This document shows positions 6,862 to 11,764 of a DNA stretch of 11,764 bases, piece after piece (position 1 is the first letter of the stretch; every line of letters begins with the position of its first letter). The notes under the pieces are model-generated. The model saw nothing but the letters and a program-made list of their open reading frames with translations. It searched no databases and was not told the DNA's origin. This stretch comes from GCA-2730975 sp964576585 (GTDB lineage: Bacteria; Verrucomicrobiota; Verrucomicrobiia; Opitutales; Seribacteraceae), in the NCBI GenBank assembly GCA_964576585.1, contig CAZNWO010000095.1, forward strand, positions 1-11,764, in the 5' to 3' direction. A program made the translations under genes and the position numbers.

Positions 6862-8163
6862 GCTTAACCTTGGGTTTCCGAAAGTCTTTAAGTTGTGCCC
6901 GAAGCCGTGCGCGAGGGAAAGCAGTAGTCGATTATGGCTAACGTTCGGCAATTCTAGGGCGCGACCAGTCTTGAAGCCGAGACCCCCGCCGGCCAGAGTA
7001 AATGGTATATCGTTGAGGGTGTGGGTGTTGCCTTTGCCCAGTTCATTAAGCCAGACGATCGTTGTGTGGTCGAACATGCTTCCGACTCCGCCGGGTTCGG
7101 GCGTCTCCTTAAGCCGTTTGCACAAATAGGCCAGTTCACCTGCAAACCATTTGTTGATTTTGAGTAGCTTGTCTTGAGCGGATGCGTCCTTGTCGGGTTT
7201 GTGCGAGAGGCTGTGGTGACCGTCTTCGACTCCCAGCCAACGCATTCGGGCCTGGCCAACGGAACGCATGAACTGAAGTGATGCTACTCTCATCATGTCG
7301 TTGGCGAGACCATTTACGAGCAGGTCGATCTGCATCCTGCTGATCTTCGGGGTGTTGTCGTTAACCAACTCGATCGATGGATCCAGTTCGGGTTCGGGAT
7401 GGCTGTTGTCTGGCTCTTCTTCAACTCTCTTCAGGTCAATTTCCACTTGGCGGACAAGGCTCATGTGCTGCTCGAGCAAGGTTCGGTCCTCCTTGCCCAA
7501 TTTGCTTGCAACGCGTTTCAGGTCCTCGGAAACGTTGTCCAAGATGCTGACCAGACTTTCCTTGTCCTTCATCCGCCCATACATTTTCTGCAACATTCTG
7601 TAAGGATCGTCAATGGGCGCTACAGGTTTGTTCGAACCTGCGTAGGACATGCGGGTCCAGGGATCTGCCCGATTGGGAACCGCCACGCCGAACTCAAGGG
7701 AACCGAAACGCGTGCGGGTTTCCTGCCGGCTTTGCAGGTGATTGCGGATTTCTTGGTCGATCGAGATGCCGCTGGCCCAACCTGCGGGAGAGTCGGAACC
7801 ACCTTGGATGTTTCCGCGGTGCAATTCCTTCCCCGTGAGTAGACAACTAATGCCGCGCATGTGGCGGTCGCCGTCGCCGCCAATCTTATTGTGCACGCCC
7901 TTCAAGGTGAGCATGCTGTCCTTGAATGGCTCAAGGGGTTGCATGATCGGCTTCAGGGAAAAGTTTTCCTCCGCCTTGTCGGGCCAGTAATGATTGGGCA
8001 AGGTTCCGTTGGGTGAAAACATGATGACGAGCCTCTGCTTCGCTCCATCCTCTTTCGCCTGCAAACCAGGCAAGCCGGTCAGAAAGGGCAGGGCGGTTGC
8101 CGAAAGCCCGAAATCACTTAGAAAGCTCCTGCGGTTCATTCTGCTTATGAATCGTCTTTTCAT
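6835..8163 (-). CDS. DUF1552 family exported protein with Tat-type signal
   Basis: A 442-residue member of the DUF1552 (HXXSHH) family, of unknown function, usually encoded next to DUF1592-type haem proteins in PVC genomes, as here. Seen: a twin-arginine signal, NRRSFLSDFG at residues 10-19, followed by a hydrophobic stretch and a probable cleavage site after GLQA (about 36). This suggests export in folded form, perhaps with a cofactor. Conserved-looking blocks are RLVIMFSPNGTLPNHYWP (44-61), GDRHMRGISCLLTG (98-111), SPAGWASGISIDQ (125-137), GHHSLSHKP (315-323), TIVWLNELGKGNTH (368-381) and LAGGGLGF (390-397). The family motif HxxSHH reads HSLSHK at 317-322, so the last His is Lys. The ATG at 8163 overlaps the preceding stop as ATGA, implying translational coupling. 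An alternative ATG at 8139 would place the twin arginines at positions 3-4 and is also plausible. Confidence 0.92.
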   Translation of the reverse strand: MKRRFISRMNRRSFLSDFGLSATALPFLTGLPGLQAKEDGAKQRLVIMFSPNGTLPNHYWPDKAEENFSLKPIMQPLEPFKDSMLTLKGVHNKIGGDGDRHMRGISCLLTGKELHRGNIQGGSDSPAGWASGISIDQEIRNHLQSRQETRTRFGSLEFGVAVPNRADPWTRMSYAGSNKPVAPIDDPYRMLQKMYGRMKDKESLVSILDNVSEDLKRVASKLGKEDRTLLEQHMSLVRQVEIDLKRVEEEPDNSHPEPELDPSIELVNDNTPKISRMQIDLLVNGLANDMMRVASLQFMRSVGQARMRWLGVEDGHHSLSHKPDKDASAQDKLLKINKWFAGELAYLCKRLKETPEPGGVGSMFDHTTIVWLNELGKGNTHTLNDIPFTLAGGGLGFKTGRALELPNVSHNRLLLSLAHGFGHNLKTFGNPRLSVGGPLDLT

Positions 8164-10481
8164 ATTTTATGCATCGAGGCCACGCAAAGCACCTCGATAA
8201 TTAACTTCTTAACGTTAAATTTGGATTTTCGAAAGTTTAGATATAGCTTGTCGACCGTTTTTCCTCCGTAGGCTGCGGCTGGCTGCTTGATCATGTAGTG
8301 GAACATCTGCCTGATGAAGGCCTTTCGGGCGTCTGCGTTAGTGGCGGTGAACTTTGCCAGGCTGCGGGCGCCGTCAAGGGGTATGGTTTTACCGTCTTGG
8401 GCCATGTAGTCGCCCGTGGCGTTGACTGGTTTTTCGTTTTCCATGCTGCGCCATCGACCGACGGCGTCATAGTTCTCAAGGCTGAAACCGAGGTTGTTTA
8501 TGGTTCCGTGGCATCTCATGCAGGTGGAGTCCCTCGTGGCAAAGGTTACCTTTTCCCTCATGCTAAGGCTTGGATCTAATTCCTCCTCTTTGAAGGAGGC
8601 GGCCTGTGGGGGCGGTTTCAGAGAGCGTCCAAGCATTTGGCGGGTAAGGAACACCCCTCGATGGATGGGCGAACTGTTGTTGCGATAGGCGAAGGTCGTC
8701 AGCAGGTAGGGATGGGTGATTAGACCGGCCCGTCTCCCCGGTTTGAAATTCACTCGCCGGAATTCCTCGCCTTCCCCCTTCTTTCCGTAAAATTTAGCGA
8801 GATCGCCGTTGAGGGGAAGGTGCTTGGCCAACAGCAGTTGTCGATAATCGGATTTCTCACTCCAGACCAGTTCTTCGATGAATAGGTTCAGTGAACGTCG
8901 CAGGTGCGCGATCTTTGCTTGGTCGAAGTCAGGATAAGCCGCTGAGTCTTTACGGAGGTCTCTCTCGGAGTCCAAGTCCAGCCAGTGGTGAAAAAACTTC
9001 AGGATTTTGGTCCTCGTCCTCGGATCTTTCAGCATTCGTTCTGCTTGAGCCGCCACCTGCTCTGTATTTTCAAGCTTACCTTCGCGGGCAGCCTTCAGGA
9101 GTCTCTCGTCGGGAACCGAGTCCCACAGACCGAGGGCCAACCGACTTGCGATACGGTAGGATCTGGTTTTACCGGTGGGTAAGTCGGGATACAGGAAATG
9201 GGGGGACTTCAGTGCCTGCAGTACCACCCTCTTGACCGCCAAATCGGGCAAATCGACTTTCGCAAATGTCTTGTCCACGGCTCGATCCCTCTCCTCGTTG
9301 CTCAAGGGACGTCTGTAGGCGCGTTCCATGATCCCTGCCGCAAACTCCTTTAATTGCTGCCGACTCTTTGGGTCCTTCTTGTTCTTCACACCGCTGAGAA
9401 CCCCTAGGTTCAAGTCCACCTGTTCCGCCACCTCCAGCGCGGCCAGCGTAGTCGCGTCCAACCACCCCCTGGATACGGCTGACCCACGTTCGTAACCGAG
9501 GCTTCGGTCGTCGGCGGGAAAACTCGTCTCCGTTACGACCAAGCGATCCGGCATATGGGTCGAGAAGTCCTTGCCCGATGGCACCTGCCATGTTCCGTAA
9601 GGCGGCAACCACTCGAATCGTATGGCCCCTGTCTTCTCCTTGTACTTGAAGAAATCGAGCCTCATGGGGTATTGCCTTCCGCCAAGCAGAAAGACACGGG
9701 CGGTTTCCTGCCTCGTCTTGTTGCCAGAGCTCACCCACGCGTCGATCAACGGGTGCTGGCTCTCCTTGCTGGCATCGTCGCGGTAGTTCTTGTCTCCCTC
9801 CTTCAGGTTTACGTTTAGGTACAGCCTGGCCCCGTTTGGTGTGGTCACGCGAAATTCGTAATACCCGGTTTCTCGGGACCTTATCGAGCCCTCCCAGGCT
9901 ATCGAAAACTGTTCAGGATTGATTTCTTCTGCAGGTGGGTTCGCTCCGAAGTCGAAGTCGACCCTCTCGTCCACCTGCGTTTTTTTCAGGCCGTCCTTCT
10001 TGTTCATGCCCTTGGAGGCAAAATAAAATCCCTTCAATCCCGGTTCGCCCGCAGGTTGGCTTGTAGGTTCGCGAAAAAATAGATCGGCCACCGATTCGCG
10101 GAATTGTCGGGTCGTCAAGCGATTCGTTACAACTCGCGGGGGATTGTTCCTTAATTGTGCTTCCAACGAGTAGAAGGCGTCGAACACGAACTTGGCCACC
10201 CTCTTCGCTTCCTCGCCCTCACAGAGCTTCGGTTTGTCCTCCGGCATATTCTTGGAAACGTATTTGGTGAGCTTCTCCAGCGACCAATCCCCCACCAAGG
10301 GTTCCTCGTACTCACCTTTCACCCCCTCGCCCTTGGCTCCATGGCAGTCCAGACATTGCTTGCTGTAGATTTGCTCCCCAGACAGGAAGAGTTCTTCAGC
10401 CTTTGCTGCCATGTTTGCCCATATAAAAGCCACGGCCAGCAAGGCCCCCCCTCGGACGTTATGATTCCAAGCAATCCTCAT
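8160..10481 (-). CDS. DUF1592-family multi-domain cytochrome with PA14 domain
   Basis: A 773-residue exported protein of the PVC cytochrome type. Seen: a signal peptide at 1-28 (GGALLAVAFIWANMAAKA). The N-terminal cytochrome c domain has CLDCH at 43-47 (10341-10355) and a candidate axial Met in NMPEDKP at about 79. A DUF1587-like stretch, NRLTTRQFRESVADLF, is at 120-135. A PA14 domain lies at about 148-293 (WEGSIRSRETGYYEF, FEWLPP). The later regions are DUF1595-like at about 376-433 (RAYRRPLSNEE), DUF1592-like at about 441-566 (SRLALGLWDSVPDE, HHWLDLD), DUF1588-like at about 584-690 with a second haem motif CMRCH at 654-658, and DUF1585-like at about 707-773. This order is the usual one for the family. 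Inferred role: periplasmic or envelope redox protein acting with the overlapping DUF1552 partner, substrate unknown. The frame is open up to 10742, but that would overlap the methyltransferase and hide the signal peptide, so the ATG at 10481 is chosen. Confidence 0.92.
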   Translation of the reverse strand: MRIAWNHNVRGGALLAVAFIWANMAAKAEELFLSGEQIYSKQCLDCHGAKGEGVKGEYEEPLVGDWSLEKLTKYVSKNMPEDKPKLCEGEEAKRVAKFVFDAFYSLEAQLRNNPPRVVTNRLTTRQFRESVADLFFREPTSQPAGEPGLKGFYFASKGMNKKDGLKKTQVDERVDFDFGANPPAEEINPEQFSIAWEGSIRSRETGYYEFRVTTPNGARLYLNVNLKEGDKNYRDDASKESQHPLIDAWVSSGNKTRQETARVFLLGGRQYPMRLDFFKYKEKTGAIRFEWLPPYGTWQVPSGKDFSTHMPDRLVVTETSFPADDRSLGYERGSAVSRGWLDATTLAALEVAEQVDLNLGVLSGVKNKKDPKSRQQLKEFAAGIMERAYRRPLSNEERDRAVDKTFAKVDLPDLAVKRVVLQALKSPHFLYPDLPTGKTRSYRIASRLALGLWDSVPDERLLKAAREGKLENTEQVAAQAERMLKDPRTRTKILKFFHHWLDLDSERDLRKDSAAYPDFDQAKIAHLRRSLNLFIEELVWSEKSDYRQLLLAKHLPLNGDLAKFYGKKGEGEEFRRVNFKPGRRAGLITHPYLLTTFAYRNNSSPIHRGVFLTRQMLGRSLKPPPQAASFKEEELDPSLSMREKVTFATRDSTCMRCHGTINNLGFSLENYDAVGRWRSMENEKPVNATGDYMAQDGKTIPLDGARSLAKFTATNADARKAFIRQMFHYMIKQPAAAYGGKTVDKLYLNFRKSKFNVKKLIIEVLCVASMHKI

Positions 10482-10526
10482 TCCCCAACTAATATCCGAA
10501 ACTAAGGGAATTAGGTCTCGTGCACC

Positions 10527-10579
10527 AGCTTTTCCTTCCCTTAACCCTTTTCTTTTAGATGGCGATCTAGCTTTTCCTT
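10527..10579. repeat. Two direct copies of an 11-base sequence
   Basis: AGCTTTTCCTT occurs at 10527-10537 and again at 10569-10579, 42 bases apart. The second copy covers the last codons of the methyltransferase gene and the first lies in the 85-base gap before the DUF1592 gene. The intervening sequence is also pyrimidine-rich on the plus strand, so this may be chance low complexity. Confidence 0.35.
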
Positions 10580-11145
10580 TGCCAGAGAAACATTCGTTCC
10601 AAACCCGTTCGGTTCGGATAGGAGCGAGGTGTCCAGTCGTCAAGGAGTTCGAAGTGGGGAGAGAAGTGAGTGAGTATTTCCTTGCGGTCTGTCCCGAAGG
10701 GTGGGCCTTCTTCATCCTTTGGTAGAAAGTAGTGCACGGCAAGAAGTTTGCCGTTTGGATTGAGGTGGCGGACCACGGCTTGGAGGTAGTCTGTGCGTCG
10801 TGATGGGTCGATTGCGCAGAAGAAGGTGTGCTCGAAAACGAAGTCGAAGGTGTCGAAAGGTTCCTCGTCGAGAAAGTTGCCTAAGCGGAAGGTGGCGTTG
10901 GTTAGTGAGTCTGGGGTTTGGGATTTCGCTCCTTTTATGGCGCTCGGAGCGATGTCTACACCTTGGCAGTCGAAGCCCGATTTTGCCCAAGCTCTTACGT
11001 CATGGCCAAAGCCGCAGCCGGGAACGATGACCTTGCCGCCGGGTTGGTCGCCACGTTCTTCCAGCCAATCCACCAAGCCGGGGGAGGGTTCTCCCTTGTC
11101 CCACTGGACGTCGTCCTCCTGGTAGCGTTCCTCCCAGTCGCTCAC
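10567..11145 (-). CDS. SAM-dependent methyltransferase, TPMT (thiol/halide methyltransferase) family
   Basis: Probable cytoplasmic class I methyltransferase transferring methyl from S-adenosylmethionine to a thiol, thiocyanate, halide or similar acceptor; the family (PF05724) includes thiopurine S-methyltransferase and plant HOL proteins. Seen, numbering from the GTG at 11145 (192 residues): the start DWEERYQEDDVQWDKGEPSP is typical. Motif I is VIVPGCGFGHDV at 39-50. The acidic end of strand 2 is GVDIAPSAI at 62-70. FDFVFEHTFFCAI is at 100-112, and GPPFGTDR at 147-154. The frame also has an ATG at 11190, which would add PSPPPRSRNSPLEQ and overlap the upstream LamG gene by 41 bases. The family's usual N-terminus favours the GTG, which begins four bases after the LamG stop. 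No clear Shine-Dalgarno supports either start. Its place between two exported-protein genes is unusual; it could be a passenger in the operon. Confidence 0.87.
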   Translation of the reverse strand: MSDWEERYQEDDVQWDKGEPSPGLVDWLEERGDQPGGKVIVPGCGFGHDVRAWAKSGFDCQGVDIAPSAIKGAKSQTPDSLTNATFRLGNFLDEEPFDTFDFVFEHTFFCAIDPSRRTDYLQAVVRHLNPNGKLLAVHYFLPKDEEGPPFGTDRKEILTHFSPHFELLDDWTPRSYPNRTGLERMFLWQRKS

Positions 11146-11149
11146 CTGT

Positions 11150-11764
11150 TCAAGGGGAGAGTTTCTTGATCTCGGCGGAGGTGAGGGCATGGTCGAAGAC
11201 GGCTACCTCGTCGAGGCGACCTTCCCAGTTGGATCGGTTGTCGTTGCGTCCGCCGATGAAGACGTCTTCTGCAAGCGAGTTGTCTTTTGCCTTTGCCTCG
11301 ATCTCGAGCTTGCCGTCGAGGTAGACCCGGAGGTCCTCGCCTTTGCGGGCCAAGGCGGCTTGTCGCCAAGTCCAGCGCTTGACCGTGGTTTTACCTTGAT
11401 AGGTTTTGCTGCCGTCGTTGAAGAGGAGGCGGCCTTTGCCGTCTAGGCCGAGGTGATCGCCGGGGGCGTTCAGGGAGTGGTCGTGACCGCGACTGAACAT
11501 CCAGCCGAGGACGGGACGGGAGTCGATTGGCATCCCGTTCCAAAACCAGAGGGAGATTGTGTAGGTCTTGCCCAGCTTGGGCAGACGGGTTCGGAGGCGG
11601 CCGCCCGCGAAATGGGCGGATCGGTTGACTTGGTTGGGCGTGAAGTTTTTCGAGTGCGGGCCCTCGAGGTAGAAGACTACGCCGTCCTCGTAGGTGCCGT
11701 CGCGGTTTTCTTGCTCGTCGATTGCGAGGGGGCCTTGGAACTCGTCCATGCGCCACCAGTGAAC
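11150..11764 (-). CDS. LamG domain protein, C-terminal part (5' end beyond window)
   Basis: The frame is open to the right edge: an ATG at 11749 exists, but five codons precede it without a stop (VHWWR), and HWWRMDE is a usual beginning of a LamG domain rather than of a protein, so the gene very probably continues outside. The 204 visible residues are nearly all one LamG/concanavalin A-like jelly roll. It includes SAHFAGGRLRT (49-59), KTYTISLWFW (66-75), WTWRQAALARKGEDLRVYLDGK (131-152, the central strands), DVFIGGRND (167-175) and RLDEVAVFDHALTSAEIKKL (183-202). Such domains sit at the C-terminus of exported PVC enzymes and haem proteins and may bind carbohydrate or protein. The catalytic part, if any, is not in the window. 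The stop is four bases before the methyltransferase GTG, so the genes are probably co-transcribed. Sampled lines look more GC-rich than the hydrolase/glycosyltransferase block. Confidence 0.87.
   Translation of the reverse strand, partial: VHWWRMDEFQGPLAIDEQENRDGTYEDGVVFYLEGPHSKNFTPNQVNRSAHFAGGRLRTRLPKLGKTYTISLWFWNGMPIDSRPVLGWMFSRGHDHSLNAPGDHLGLDGKGRLLFNDGSKTYQGKTTVKRWTWRQAALARKGEDLRVYLDGKLEIEAKAKDNSLAEDVFIGGRNDNRSNWEGRLDEVAVFDHALTSAEIKKLSP

Noticed and set aside
9169..9738. 189-codon minus-strand open frame
   Set aside because: Another frame of the DUF1592 gene; Gly/Arg-rich with no family resemblance.
10556..10569. Small palindrome TAGAT-GGCG-ATCTA at the methyltransferase stop as a terminator
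   Set aside because: The stem is only five base pairs and mostly A/T, and on the minus strand it is followed by A and G rather than a U run.
10482..10742. N-terminal extension of the DUF1592 frame by 87 residues
   Set aside because: It would overlap the methyltransferase gene by more than 170 bases, has a low-complexity basic sequence, and would put the clear signal peptide in the middle of the protein.
1..11764. tRNA, CRISPR, insertion sequence or phage remnants
   Set aside because: No cloverleaf-like sequence, repeat-spacer series, terminal inverted repeats or transposase/integrase reading frame was found; coding sequence fills almost all the window.

Overview
The window looks like an accessory metabolic region from a bacterium of the Planctomycetes-Verrucomicrobia (PVC) group. 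This is inferred from protein families. A DUF1592-type multi-domain cytochrome is followed by a DUF1552 protein, and the window also holds LamG domains on exported proteins, a cytochrome c fused to LamG, a secreted ThuA-like protein and an FG-GAP repeat protein. Many of the starts lack a good Shine-Dalgarno sequence. Verrucomicrobiota seems somewhat likelier than Planctomycetota, but no marker gene settles it. Coding density is very high: no gene-free stretch exceeds about 155 bases. No tRNA, rRNA, CRISPR array, insertion sequence or phage gene was seen.

There are three transcription blocks. Left block, minus strand (4690 to 1): a secreted alpha/beta-hydrolase, a GT-A-fold family 2 glycosyltransferase overlapping its 3' end, and a large exported cytochrome c/LamG protein that runs off the left edge. 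That last gene is open over all 881 visible codons. Middle block, plus strand (4845 to 6804): a secreted six-repeat FG-GAP/VCBS protein and, 22 bases on, a secreted ThuA-like protein. Right block, minus strand (11764 to 6835): the 3' part of a LamG protein cut by the right edge, a TPMT-type methyltransferase, a DUF1592-family dihaem-motif protein with a PA14 domain, and a DUF1552 protein with a Tat-type signal that overlaps the preceding gene in an ATGA. The left and middle blocks diverge from a 154-base intergenic region. The middle and right blocks converge at 6804/6835, where there is a terminator-like hairpin.

Five of the eight genes clearly encode exported proteins, and a sixth (the LamG fragment) probably does. 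Two of these carry CxxCH haem-attachment motifs. The parts present (haem proteins, LamG and PA14 modules, a Ca-binding-loop propeller, an esterase-like hydrolase and a ThuA protein) fit envelope-level handling of polysaccharide or other organic polymers with electron transfer, as often proposed for PVC bacteria. The substrate cannot be read from the sequence. The glycosyltransferase and methyltransferase are the only apparently cytoplasmic enzymes. The most notable individual features are the overlapping hydrolase/glycosyltransferase pair, a DUF1552 protein whose HxxSHH motif ends in Lys instead of His, and the architecture of the cytochrome/LamG protein.
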